DNA of 64,000 nt, from the NCBI GenBank assembly GCA_913063035.1, contig CAJXYS010000013.1, positions 1 to 64,000 of the forward strand, read 5' to 3'. This document shows positions 1 through 9,604 of the stretch, piece after piece (the stretch's first letter is position 1; each line of letters begins with the position of its first letter). The DNA is from an uncultured Maritimibacter sp. (GTDB lineage: Bacteria > Pseudomonadota > Alphaproteobacteria > Rhodobacterales > Rhodobacteraceae). Under the pieces are notes generated by a model. The model was not told the origin of the DNA. It saw nothing but the letters and a program-made list of their open reading frames with translations, and did not search any database. Both the position numbers and the translations under genes were made by a program.

Positions 1-1943
1 ACCAGGTTCAGCAGCTGCGAGCCGATCAGGATGGTGAAGACCATGCTGGTCACCTTGGCGGTCTCGCGCACCACCGGTGTCAGCACCCCGCCCCGGAACA
101 GCACCCAGCAGCTATAGAGGATGCCGTACATCGCGAAGTAGAAGGCGCCGAAGCCGACCAGATAGGCGATCCAGTCCTCGAGCCCGACATCCTCTCGCGC
201 GATCCGGAGGTCGAAATTCGCGCCGATCACCAGCATCACCGCGATGGCCATGGCCGCGCGCATGATGATGGTGCCGGACCGGCCCTCGTCCTGGAGCTTG
301 CGATAGGCGGCAAGCATGATCGCACCGCCCGCGCCGAGCGCCGCCGCCGGGGTCGGGTTGGTGATGCCGCCCAGGATCGAGCCCAGCACCGCGACGATCA
401 GCACCAGCGGCGGGAAAACCACCCGGATCAGGTCGTTGCGCGCCAGGCGTTCGGCCGCGTGGCGGCCGCCGTAGAAGATCATCGCCAGCGCCGGGATCAG
501 GATCAGGAAGGTCACGCCCGGTGTCGTGAGCGGCGAGATGAATAGCGCGTCAACCACGAGCCCCAGCAGGATGCCCCCGGCCCCGATGATCAGGGGGCGG
601 GTATCGTCGGTGGGCGCGACGCCGCGCGCGATCGCCAGCAGCAGCCCGGCCAGCACGAAGAAGGTCAACAGGCCGTTGCCGATCGGGTTGATGCTTTCCA
701 GCTTGGCGGCGCGGGCCTCGACCAGTTCCTCTTCGCTCAGCTGGTGCGATTCCTCGACGCCGCCGGCGGCGGCGATTTCGTCGGCGCGCTGCACCGAGGC
801 GTCCCAGGCCTCCTGGCCGTGAAGCTCGATCATCGCTTCCTGGCAGCGCGGTGAGACGTTGGTGCGCAGATCGGGCGTGTCGGCGACCTCGGAATAGCTG
901 CGCACGGTCAGGTCCTGGCTGCCCGCCAGTCCGACCATGCCCATGATGAAGGCCCCGCCCACGATCAGCACCGGGATGGCGAGGAACCAGGTCAGCCCCT
1001 CCTGGCGGGTGATGACCTCGCCGGTATCGGCGTCCAGTTGGACCGGCGGCGCCTTGGACGGGTTGAAGACCGCGAAGCCGAAGGCATACGCCGCATAGAG
1101 TGCCGCCAGCAGAACGCCGGGCAGGATCGCCGCCTGGAAGAGCGTGCCGACCGAAACGACCGCGGCCTCGCCCAGGTAGGTCAGCGCGTCGGTGCAGCCG
1201 AGCGACTGCGCGCGCTGTTCCTGCGCGGTGGCATAGATGTCGCCGGCAAGCGTGCCCAGCAGGACGATCACGATCGAGGGCGGGATGATCTGCCCCAGCG
1301 TGCCGCTGGCCGAGATGACGCCGGTCGCCAGTTCGGGGCTGTAGTTGTTGCGCAGCATCGTCGGCAGCGACAGCAGCCCCATCGTCACGACGGTGGCGCC
1401 CACGATCCCGGTGGAGGCCGCGAGGAACGCACCCACGACCACGACCGACACCGCCAGGCCGCCCGGCAGCGGGCCGAAGACGCGGGCCATGGTCGTCAGC
1501 AGATCCTCGGCGATCTTGGACCGCTCCAGCACGATGCCCATCATCACGAACATCAGCACCGCGAGCAGCGTCTCGATCGAGGCGCCCGCGAAGACGCGCT
1601 CGTTCATGCGGTTCACGATGAAGGAGAGGTTCCGGTTCAGGGCCTGCTCCCAGCCGCCCGGGAAGAGCGGTTGCTGCACCGTGGGCAGGTCCGGGTATCG
1701 GAAATGCGAGATGTCTATCGGCGGCACGCCCGTCGCCACCAGGTCGCTATAGGCCTGCGACGCGGTGTCGATGGCCTCGTGGCTCAGGATGCCCGCCGAA
1801 TCCAGCGCCGCGATGATGGCGAAGGAAATCGCGCCCGACCCGGCGATCGCGAAGGCGACCGGGAAGCCGGTCAGGATGCCCCCGAAGAGGAGCAGGAAAA
1901 CGATAAGGAGACCGACTTCGACGCCGTCCAGTCCGAAAAGCAT
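1..1943 (-). CDS. dctM: TRAP transporter large permease DctM (partial)
   Basis: Membrane subunit of a tripartite ATP-independent periplasmic transporter, which moves substrate across the inner membrane using an ion gradient. Reading from the ATG at 1943, the frame stays open to the window edge, giving at least 647 residues with many hydrophobic helices. A polar, glutamate-rich stretch at about residues 344-418 (it includes SEEELVEARAAKLES) separates two hydrophobic blocks. The usual DctM is about 425 residues, so this is one of the extended large permeases. It starts 12 bases after dctQ and is the last visible gene of a dctP-dctQ-dctM operon. The C-terminus lies outside the window, so full length and any fusion cannot be judged. 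Confidence 0.9.
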   Translation of the reverse strand, partial: MLFGLDGVEVGLLIVFLLLFGGILTGFPVAFAIAGSGAISFAIIAALDSAGILSHEAIDTASQAYSDLVATGVPPIDISHFRYPDLPTVQQPLFPGGWEQALNRNLSFIVNRMNERVFAGASIETLLAVLMFVMMGIVLERSKIAEDLLTTMARVFGPLPGGLAVSVVVVGAFLAASTGIVGATVVTMGLLSLPTMLRNNYSPELATGVISASGTLGQIIPPSIVIVLLGTLAGDIYATAQEQRAQSLGCTDALTYLGEAAVVSVGTLFQAAILPGVLLAALYAAYAFGFAVFNPSKAPPVQLDADTGEVITRQEGLTWFLAIPVLIVGGAFIMGMVGLAGSQDLTVRSYSEVADTPDLRTNVSPRCQEAMIELHGQEAWDASVQRADEIAAAGGVEESHQLSEEELVEARAAKLESINPIGNGLLTFFVLAGLLLAIARGVAPTDDTRPLIIGAGGILLGLVVDALFISPLTTPGVTFLILIPALAMIFYGGRHAAERLARNDLIRVVFPPLVLIVAVLGSILGGITNPTPAAALGAGGAIMLAAYRKLQDEGRSGTIIMRAAMAIAVMLVIGANFDLRIAREDVGLEDWIAYLVGFGAFYFAMYGILYSCWVLFRGGVLTPVVRETAKVTSMVFTILIGSQLLNL

Positions 1944-1955
1944 GGTATCCCGCCC

Positions 1956-2852
1956 TTAGATCTCGTTGCCGGCGTAGGCGTCTTCGCCCTCTTCGACGCC
2001 GTCCTTGTCCAGATATTTGTCGGCGCTCTCCTCGCCTTCGACGAATTCGAGGAAGGAGCGGTAGAAGAACGCGAGGGCCTGCAGGAAGACGAGCCCGGTG
2101 AAGGCGACCATCAGAACCTTGAACAGGAAGTAGCCGTCGAACCCGTTCGGCGAGAAGCCGATCGTCTCGACGTTCCATTTCACGATCCGCGACTTCCGCA
2201 GCATCAGTTCCAGCTGGTCGCTGGCCGATACCTTGGGCGTGATCAGGTGGCGCCACATGAAGAACCAGGCATACATCCAGATCAGCACCGCCACGGGCAT
2301 CATGAAGAAGAGCGCGCCGAACATGTCCACCACGCGCTTGGCGCGGTGGCTGATCGCCGAATAGACGAGGTCGACGCGCACATGGCCCTTTTGCACGAAG
2401 GTGTAGGAGACGCACAACGCCACCACCATCGCGTTGTAAAGCTTGAGTTCTTCCGAGAACCACCCGACCGACTGCGTGAACCCCAGCCCAAGCGGATTGA
2501 TGGTGATCTCGCCCAGGCGGAACACCGACTGCAGGAACACCACGATGATCTGCTGGAGCACCATCAGAAGCCCGGCCCAGGCGAACAGCCGCCCGACGCC
2601 GTTTGCCACGCCCTCAAGCCCGACCACGACGCCCCAGAGAAACCGGCGGTAGAAGACCCCCGCCACGGTGACCACGAGGACCAGGTCGAGTACCGCGAAG
2701 AAAAACTCGACCGACCCGCCGTAATAGATGAAGCGCATCAGCGCCTCGCCGTCGGACCAGTTGAGCCAGCTCGCCGGATGGGTCAGCGCATAGCCGATGT
2801 TCCAGAAGCCGAGCGCGATGTTCTGAGCCAGCCACCAAAGCGCGTCCAGCAT
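1956..2852 (-). CDS. dctQ: TRAP transporter small permease DctQ
   Basis: Small membrane subunit that pairs with DctM in a TRAP transporter. The protein has 298 residues with about six hydrophobic segments, for example FFFAVLDLVLVVTVAGV near residue 50 and MFGALFFMMPVAVLIWMYA in the middle. It ends in a charged acidic tail (EEGEDAYAGNEI). DctQ proteins are usually 160-200 residues, so this one is long, matching the enlarged DctM beside it. It lies between the binding protein gene and dctM in the same orientation. The family call rests on position and hydrophobic pattern more than on a sharp motif. Confidence 0.85.
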   Translation of the reverse strand: MLDALWWLAQNIALGFWNIGYALTHPASWLNWSDGEALMRFIYYGGSVEFFFAVLDLVLVVTVAGVFYRRFLWGVVVGLEGVANGVGRLFAWAGLLMVLQQIIVVFLQSVFRLGEITINPLGLGFTQSVGWFSEELKLYNAMVVALCVSYTFVQKGHVRVDLVYSAISHRAKRVVDMFGALFFMMPVAVLIWMYAWFFMWRHLITPKVSASDQLELMLRKSRIVKWNVETIGFSPNGFDGYFLFKVLMVAFTGLVFLQALAFFYRSFLEFVEGEESADKYLDKDGVEEGEDAYAGNEI

Positions 2853-2874
2853 GGTCGGTCACTCCTCGCAGCAC

Positions 2875-2905
2875 GGGATTGCGCACGGGTACCGCGCGCA
2901 ATCCC
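2875..2905 (-). promoter_or_regulatory. Intercistronic stem-loop between dctP and dctQ
   Basis: A perfect 10-base inverted repeat (GGGATTGCGC at 2875-2884, GCGCAATCCC at 2896-2905) with an 11-base loop sits in the 82-base gap between dctP and dctQ. No run of U follows it on the transcribed strand, so it is not a standard terminator. In transporter operons such loops often protect the 3' end of the abundant binding-protein message; that role is inferred here. Confidence 0.6.
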
Positions 2906-2934
2906 ATTGATTTTCAAGGCTGTAGGCCCTGGCC

Positions 2935-4023
2935 TTACATCTCCGACAGCACGCGGTTGCGCTGCTGGCTGTAGGCGCTGTCCGACTGGGCCAGCCACTG
3001 CGAGGATTCGCGCAGCGAGGCCTGGGCCGAGTTGTGGATCTTGGCGAAGATCTCGTCGTCCATGAAGCCGTTCAGCACTTCCATCGAGGCGTTGCCGAAG
3101 GCGTTCCAGATGTCCGCCGAGAACTCCTGGATCTGGGCGCCGCCCGAGATCAGGCGCTGCAGCGCCGGACCGTTATTGGCGATGAAGACCGAGTAGTTGT
3201 GCTGGTGCGCATCGGCCGAGGCCACCTCGATCGCGCGCTGCTGCGCCGGGGTGAGGCTGTTGAAGACCTCGAGGTTGCAGGCCACCGACAGCGCCGCGCC
3301 CGGCTCGTGGAAGCCGGCGGGATAGTAGTGGTCGCAGACCTCCTGCAGGCCCAGCTTCTCGTCCGACCAGGGGCCGATCCATTCGGTCGCGTCGAGCGCG
3401 CCGGTCGACAGGGCCTGGTAGATCTCGCCGCCCGGAATCACCTGGACGCTGGCGCCCAGCTTGGACAGCGCCTGGCCGCCGAGGCCCGGCATGCGGAACT
3501 TGAGGCCCTTGAAGTCGTCGGCCGACTGCACCGGGCTGCGGAACCAGCCGCCACCCTGGGCGCCGGTCTGGCCGGCGATGAAGCTGCGCAGGCCGAAGAT
3601 CTCGCCCAGTTCGTGGTGAAGGTCCTTGCCCTCGCCGCCGTAATACCAGGTCATGATCTCGGGCGCGGTCATGCCGAAGGGCACCGCGGTGAAATAGGCA
3701 AAGGCCGGGTGCTGGCCGACGAAGTAGTAGTCGGCCCCGTGATACATGTCCGCCTGGCCGGCCGTCACGGCGTCGAACACTTCCAGCGCGCCGACAAGTT
3801 CGCCCGCGCCCTTGGCGTCGATGGTCAGCTGACCATCGGTGATGTCATTGACGTTGTTGACCACACGCTCTACCGAGTCCCACACGCCGGCGAGACCGCG
3901 GGGCCAGGTGGTCACCATGGTCAGGGTCCGCTTGCCCTGGGCATAGGCCGGAGCGGCCAGCGACGAGGCCGCGGCCGCCGTACCGCCGAGCGCGGACGTT
4001 CTAAGAAAAGAGCGACGATCCAT
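2935..4023 (-). CDS. TRAP substrate-binding protein, TakP-like (2-oxo acid type)
   Basis: Periplasmic binding protein that hands substrate to DctQM. It has 362 residues. The N-terminus carries a twin-arginine signal (DRRSFLRTSA, then an Ala-rich stretch ending AYAQG), so export of the folded protein by Tat is expected. The body has features of the 2-oxo acid binders such as TakP: GADYY near residue 97, a RMPG segment, and DATEWIGPWSDEKLG further on. Arginine and tryptophan in these segments bind the carboxylate in that family. Pyruvate or another 2-oxo acid is therefore the likely ligand, by similarity only. It is the first gene of the transporter operon and is divergent from a two-component system. 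Confidence 0.88.
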   Translation of the reverse strand: MDRRSFLRTSALGGTAAAASSLAAPAYAQGKRTLTMVTTWPRGLAGVWDSVERVVNNVNDITDGQLTIDAKGAGELVGALEVFDAVTAGQADMYHGADYYFVGQHPAFAYFTAVPFGMTAPEIMTWYYGGEGKDLHHELGEIFGLRSFIAGQTGAQGGGWFRSPVQSADDFKGLKFRMPGLGGQALSKLGASVQVIPGGEIYQALSTGALDATEWIGPWSDEKLGLQEVCDHYYPAGFHEPGAALSVACNLEVFNSLTPAQQRAIEVASADAHQHNYSVFIANNGPALQRLISGGAQIQEFSADIWNAFGNASMEVLNGFMDDEIFAKIHNSAQASLRESSQWLAQSDSAYSQQRNRVLSEM

Positions 4024-4267
4024 TTCATTCCTCCCATTTGAAGCCCGGCGTACGCCCGGGCGGATCGGACAGTGCGGCGGAACCTAGCGTGGCCCCGCGC
4101 CTATGGGAATACCTAGTAACCCGTAGAAGCTGCGACAGGACCGCCCTTCACGTCGCGGAACCCGCCCGGCCGGGCCGCGATTGACGCGGCCGGACCGATT
4201 TCGCATGCTGCGCTGGCGTCCTGCGGGGCGTCACTGGGGATGGGGGTTGAGCCCGAGGATACGTTCT
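4024..4267. promoter_or_regulatory. Divergent control region between dctP and the sensor kinase
   Basis: This 244-base gap holds the promoters for both the transporter operon and the kinase-regulator pair. For the kinase side a TTGACG at 4181-4186, 17 bases and CATGCT at 4204-4209 is a weak promoter candidate. The AT-richer block at 4105-4126 (GGGAATACCTAGTAACCCGTAG) stands out from its GC-rich surroundings and is the best candidate for a response-regulator site. No experiment is implied; both sites are read by eye. Confidence 0.4.
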
Positions 4268-5671
4268 ATGCGCCGCGCGTACCGGCTGAGCTATGGCCAG
4301 AAAATCTTCGTGCTGGCCACCGTGCCGCTGGTCGTCGCCGTCGCGGCCATCGCGCTTCTGGTCGCCCACCAGTCGCGCGCGTTGTCCGAACGCGAGATCG
4401 CCGCGCTCGAGAGCCAGCTGATCGACGCGAAGAAGGCCGAACTGAGAAACTACCTCACCATCGCCAAGAAGTCCTTCTACGACGTCTACGGTCCCGCCCT
4501 GCCCGACGATGCGGCGGCCAAGCTGAAGGCCACCCAGACCCTGTCGTCGATGACCTACGGCAATGACGGCTATTTCTTCGTCTTCGACTATGACGGGACG
4601 AATCTCGTCGCGCCGCGCCAGACCGGGTTGATCAACCGCAACTGGGCCGGGCTGCGCGACGTCGAAGGCACGCCGGTCACCGACCGCCTGATCGAGCTGG
4701 CCCGGATGGGCGGCGGTTATCACAGCTATCTCTGGGAAAAGCCCTCGACCGGCGAGACGGCGCGCATGATCACCTATGTGACCGGGCTGCAGGACTGGCG
4801 CTGGGCGATCGGCACCGGTGTGTTCATAGACGACGTGCTCGACGGCGTCGCCGCGGCGCGCGCCACGACCGAGGCGCGGGTGCAGCGCACCTTCCTCTGG
4901 ATCGGGGCGATCGCCTTCGGGGCGCTGCTGCTGGTCTTTCTGACCGGGATCTTCCTCAATATCCGCGAGCGCCGGCTGGCCGACGCCAAGCTCAAGGAAC
5001 TCACGCAGCGGATCTTCGACACCCAGGAGGAGGAACGCGGCCGCGTCGCGCGGGAACTTCACGACAGTATCAGCCAGATCCTCGTGGCGGTGCGCTACGC
5101 GCTGGAACTGGCGGCGCGCCGGGTCATGGCCGGCGATGCCCGCGCCTCGGAAAACATCGGCAAGTCGATCGAGGGTCTCAACGGCGCCATCCAGGAAGTC
5201 CGCCGCATCAGCCGTGACCTGCGCCCGGGCGTGCTCGACGACCTGGGCCTCGGGCCGGCGCTGCAGACGCTGACCGACGAGTTCGAGCGCCGCACCGGGG
5301 TCAGGACGCATTTCAAGACCGTGGTTTTCCGCAATCGCCTCGACAAGGATGCCAAGATCGCGCTTTACCGGATCGCGCAGGAAGCGCTGACCAATGTCGA
5401 GCGCCACTCGGAGGCCAGCCAGGTGTCGTTGGAGGTGTTCGGGCATTCGTCCGGGGCGACGCTGCGGATCAGCGACGACGGCCGCGGCATTGCCCCCGAG
5501 GCGCGCGCCGCGGGAACCGGGCTCGGCATCCGCAACATGCAGGAGCGCATGGAGCGCCTGGGCGGCACGCTGCGTATCCTCAGCACCGCCTCGGGGACGA
5601 CCATCGAGGCGCAGGTTCCGCTGACCCACATGCTGCCGCCCGAACAGACCAGGAAAGTGCCCGCCGAATGA
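4268..5671 (+). CDS. Membrane sensor histidine kinase with Cache domain, NarX/HisKA_3 type
   Basis: Sensor half of a two-component system. The protein has 467 residues from the ATG at 4268, preceded by GAGG at 4255-4258. Transmembrane helices lie at about 13-33 and 209-231. Between them is a single periplasmic Cache domain of about 170 residues (TYGNDGYFFVFDYDG at 96-110, DWRWAIGTGVFIDDV at 176-190), the fold that commonly binds small organic acids. The dimerisation/phosphoacceptor domain has RVARELHDSISQ with His265. The ATPase domain has the N box (Asn375), DDGRG at 403-407 and TGLGIRNM. Its stop overlaps the start of the response regulator, and it faces a TRAP operon, so sensing the transported acid is a reasonable inference. 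Confidence 0.9.
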   Translation: MRRAYRLSYGQKIFVLATVPLVVAVAAIALLVAHQSRALSEREIAALESQLIDAKKAELRNYLTIAKKSFYDVYGPALPDDAAAKLKATQTLSSMTYGNDGYFFVFDYDGTNLVAPRQTGLINRNWAGLRDVEGTPVTDRLIELARMGGGYHSYLWEKPSTGETARMITYVTGLQDWRWAIGTGVFIDDVLDGVAAARATTEARVQRTFLWIGAIAFGALLLVFLTGIFLNIRERRLADAKLKELTQRIFDTQEEERGRVARELHDSISQILVAVRYALELAARRVMAGDARASENIGKSIEGLNGAIQEVRRISRDLRPGVLDDLGLGPALQTLTDEFERRTGVRTHFKTVVFRNRLDKDAKIALYRIAQEALTNVERHSEASQVSLEVFGHSSGATLRISDDGRGIAPEARAAGTGLGIRNMQERMERLGGTLRILSTASGTTIEAQVPLTHMLPPEQTRKVPAE

Positions 5672-6309
5672 CCCCGATCCGCGTGCTCATCGCAGACGAT
5701 CACCCGATGGTGGTCGACGGCATCCGCGCCGTGCTGGAGACCTTCGACGACATCCAGGTGGTGGGCGCCCTGTCCTCGGGCCAGGAGGTGATCGACCGCT
5801 TCGAGACGCTCGCGCCGGACGTGATCCTGCTGGATCTCAACATGCCGAATGTCGGCGGGCTGTCGGCGACGGAAATCATCCTCGAGCGCCGGCCGGAAAC
5901 CCGGGTGCTGATCCTGTCGATGCATGACAGCCCCGAATACATTTCGACCGCCCTGCGCCACGGCGCGCGCGGCTACGTGCTGAAGGACGTGCCCACCGAG
6001 GAGATCCGGACCGCGATCCTGACCGTACACGGCGGCGCGCAGTATCTCTGCACGGGCGCGGAATCGCGGCTGACCCCCGGCACCGCCGACGGGCGCGAGC
6101 CGCTCACCAGCCGCGAGCAGACGATCCTGCTGGAACTGGCACAGGGCAAGTCCAACAAGGCGGTCGCCCTGGCGCTGGAGATTTCCGTGCGCACGGTCGA
6201 GACCCACCGAAAGAACATCAAGCGCAAGCTGGGCATCTCCTCGACCGCCGGGCTGACGCGCTATGCGCTCGAACACGGCGTGCTGCAGGGCACCAGTGTC
6301 GATCTCTGA
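5668..6309 (+). CDS. NarL/FixJ-family response regulator
   Basis: DNA-binding partner of the kinase just upstream; the two genes overlap by ATGA. It has 213 residues. The receiver domain has the acidic pair Asp10/Asp11, phosphoacceptor Asp56 in LLDLNMP, Ser84 and Lys106. A LuxR-type helix-turn-helix follows at about residues 143-200 (LTSREQTILLELAQGKSNK, then SVRTVETHRKNIKRKLGI). All residues needed for phosphotransfer are present. The natural target is the divergent region at 4024-4267, which would make the system control dctPQM, but that is inferred from layout. Confidence 0.92.
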   Translation: MTPIRVLIADDHPMVVDGIRAVLETFDDIQVVGALSSGQEVIDRFETLAPDVILLDLNMPNVGGLSATEIILERRPETRVLILSMHDSPEYISTALRHGARGYVLKDVPTEEIRTAILTVHGGAQYLCTGAESRLTPGTADGREPLTSREQTILLELAQGKSNKAVALALEISVRTVETHRKNIKRKLGISSTAGLTRYALEHGVLQGTSVDL

Positions 6310-6372
6310 GCGTTATTTGTAATTTTCTTTCGCAAGGCGGCTCCATGCCGACATTTCCGGTAAAAAATGCGG

Positions 6373-6401
6373 TTGACGCCCCCCGCGCCGCGCCATAGGT
6401 T
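6373..6401 (+). promoter_or_regulatory. Probable ilv operon promoter
   Basis: TTGACG at 6373-6378, a 17-base spacer, and TAGGTT at 6396-6401 give a five-of-six -35 and a weaker -10. Transcription would begin near 6408, just before the strong ribosome site of the leader peptide at 6413-6418. The placement suits an attenuator leader of about 150 bases. Confidence 0.5.
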
Positions 6402-6424
6402 CCGCCGCACGCAAGGAGACCGCG

Positions 6425-6478
6425 ATGACCAAGACCGTCGTAATCGTAGACGCGTGGCGCATGGGACCGGATCGGTAG
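6425..6478 (+). CDS. ilvL: ilv leader peptide (17 residues)
   Basis: A very short gene encoding MTKTVVIVDAWRMGPDR. It has a perfect AAGGAG at 6413-6418, six bases before the ATG. The run Val-Val-Ile-Val at codons 5-8 is what a leader sensing branched-chain amino acids should have. Two of the three valines are GTA, an uncommon codon in GC-rich DNA, which would sharpen ribosome stalling. The stop codon lies inside the hairpin that precedes an intrinsic terminator and the ilvB gene. I judge this a transcription attenuator of the ilv operon by architecture; the peptide itself has no expected function. Confidence 0.88.
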   Translation: MTKTVVIVDAWRMGPDR

Positions 6479-6500
6479 ATCCACCGGTCATTCCCCATGC
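6459..6500 (+). promoter_or_regulatory. Pause/protector hairpin of the ilv attenuator
   Basis: GCATGGGACCGG (6459-6470) can pair with CCGGT (6484-6488) and CCCATGC (6494-6500), giving 12 base pairs with a five-base bulge. It overlaps the end of the leader peptide. A competing pairing of ACCGG (6483-6487) with CCGGT (6509-6513) would break both this stem and the terminator, so it is a candidate antiterminator when the ribosome stalls at the Val/Ile codons. Confidence 0.65.
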
Positions 6501-6530
6501 GCCCCCGTCCGGTTTCGGGGGCTTTTTTTT
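6501..6530 (+). terminator. Intrinsic terminator of the ilv attenuator
   Basis: A seven-base-pair stem (GCCCCCG at 6501-6507 with CGGGGGC at 6516-6522) is followed directly by eight T residues at 6523-6530. It lies 30 bases before ilvB and after the leader peptide, so it would stop most transcripts when charged Val/Ile tRNA is plentiful. Confidence 0.88.
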
Positions 6531-6559
6531 GCGGGTTCGACAACACGGAGACCAGGAAG

Positions 6560-8314
<1,755 letters not shown>

Positions 8315-8380
8315 GTCTAACCCGGGGGGCGCCGGGCGCCCCCTGCCCCGACCCGGTTTCCGAAGAGAAGATGAAGGCCC

Positions 8381-8947
8381 ATGTCAGCGCTGAAGATCAA
8401 GAAAGGCACGTCGAAGCATTCCGCCTACGACCTGCGCGACCCGAATGCCGAGGTGATGGAGACCCACACCCTGGCGGTGATCGTCGATAACGAGGCCGGC
8501 GTCCTGGCCCGCGTGATCGGGCTGTTCTCCGGCCGGGGCTACAACATCGAGAGCCTCACCGTGGCCGAAGTCGACCACGAGGGCCATCGCTCGCGGATCA
8601 CGGTGGTGACCACCGGCACCCCGGCGGTGATCGAGCAGATCAAGGCACAGCTGGGCCGGATGATCCCGGTCTACGACGTCCACGACCTGACCGTCGAAGG
8701 CCCCGCGGTCGAGCGCGAACTGGCACTGATCAAGGTGGCCAATACCGGCGAGAAGCGCGTCGAGGCGCTGCGGCTGGCCGATATCTTCCGCGCCAACGTG
8801 GTCGATTCCACGCTCGAGAGCTTCGTTTTCGAGATGACCGGCACCACCGACAAGATCGACGCCTTCGCCGAGCTGATGCGCCCGCTCGGGCTGGTGGAAA
8901 TCGCGCGGACAGGCGTGGCGGCGATGTCGCGCGGCACCGCCGCCTGA
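8381..8947 (+). CDS. ilvH: Acetolactate synthase small (regulatory) subunit
   Basis: Regulatory partner of IlvB; it raises activity and gives valine feedback inhibition. It has 188 residues, slightly longer than the common 160-165 because of an N-terminal extension of about 25 residues (KIKKGTSKHSAYDLRDPNAE). The ACT domain follows with HTLAVIVDNEAGVLARVIGL and RGYNIESLTV, where effector contacts lie. The C-terminal domain ends with EIARTGVAAMSRG. It is 66 bases after ilvB in the same direction. Confidence 0.95.
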   Translation: MSALKIKKGTSKHSAYDLRDPNAEVMETHTLAVIVDNEAGVLARVIGLFSGRGYNIESLTVAEVDHEGHRSRITVVTTGTPAVIEQIKAQLGRMIPVYDVHDLTVEGPAVERELALIKVANTGEKRVEALRLADIFRANVVDSTLESFVFEMTGTTDKIDAFAELMRPLGLVEIARTGVAAMSRGTAA

Positions 8948-8954
8948 ACCCCGG

Positions 8955-9302
8955 TCAGACCAGGCGCGGCCGCCCGGCCGCGCCCGGCTGCGCCAGGCCG
9001 CCCGCGGGCTCGACGCCGTGGGTCAGGGCCGCGGCCTCGAGCTTCAGCATCTCGGCCAGCCGGGGCATGCCGTCGCGGTTGACCAGTTCCGCCGCGCACG
9101 CCCGGCGGACGTCACCCTCCTCGTGGAGCGCAAAGAGAATGAGGTCTCCCGAGGCCAGCGCCACCCCGGTCCGCTTGCAGCTGCCGCCTTCACTGGCGCC
9201 GTCGAGAAAGGCAAGTTCGGCGTGATCGTCGCACCAGATCACCGCGGAGCCGTCGGCGGCATCCCGCCAAAGCACAATACCGTAAATTCTTTCGATACTC
9301 AT
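8955..9302 (-). CDS. Small protein of unknown function
   Basis: A 115-residue protein that I do not recognise as a named family. It begins MSIERIYGIVLWRD and has a beta-rich first half (SAVIWCDDHAELAFL, then GDLILFALHEEGDVRRA), followed by a helical stretch and a proline- and glycine-rich tail. There is no signal peptide or membrane helix. It faces ilvH tail to tail with only seven bases between them. Its start codon lies at the edge of a duplicated block, and the second copy of that block carries a copy of the first few codons at 9409-9416. Codon use looks normal for the region. Confidence 0.6.
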   Translation of the reverse strand: MSIERIYGIVLWRDAADGSAVIWCDDHAELAFLDGASEGGSCKRTGVALASGDLILFALHEEGDVRRACAAELVNRDGMPRLAEMLKLEAAALTHGVEPAGGLAQPGAAGRPRLV

Positions 9303-9376
9303 TACGCACCCTTTTTACTCGCTACGTGGTATACACGGGCTACCCTGAGCTAATCGTCCAATTGTTGCGTTTTCAA
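9291..9376. repeat. Duplicated block, copy 1
   Basis: About 86 bases that recur at 9405-9492 with a period of 114-116 bases. The best conserved parts are GCACCCTTTTTACTCGCTACG with TGGTA after it, TACCCTGAGCTAA, and TTGCGTTTTCAA. This copy includes the start codon of the small minus-strand gene (9300-9302) and its upstream region. Confidence 0.85.
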
Positions 9377-9404
9377 TAATCCTTAAGGATGGCGGCTTTG
9401 TGCA

Positions 9405-9492
9405 TTCGCTACTCATTTTGCACCCTTTTTACTCGCTACGTGGTAGCTTTGGGGTTACCCTGAGCTAACCGTCAAAAGGGTTGCGTTTTCAA
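9405..9492. repeat. Duplicated block, copy 2
   Basis: Second copy of the block at 9291-9376, in the same orientation. It keeps a relic of the start of the minus-strand gene (CGCTACTCAT against CGATACTCAT) but that reading frame does not continue. The two copies flank a less conserved spacer with CCTTAAGG. The block may carry promoter or operator sequence for the minus-strand gene. Confidence 0.85.
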
Positions 9493-9604
9493 GAACAGCT
9501 GGCGCAACTGGTTGTGTCACCACGCGTTTTTTTCCGCGAAAAGCTCAGGCCGGCTGATGCTCATTGGCGTCATTCCGGGGCTGCCTGACACAAAACCCGC
9601 GTGG

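Noticed and set aside
1038..3065. Plus-strand open frame opposite dctM/dctQ
   Set aside because: Arg/Asp/Gln-rich antisense translation with no motifs; the transporter genes on the minus strand have membrane and family signatures.
9330..9376. TTAGCTCAGGGTA on the minus strand resembling a tRNA D-arm
   Set aside because: No acceptor stem, anticodon arm or T arm can be formed around it.
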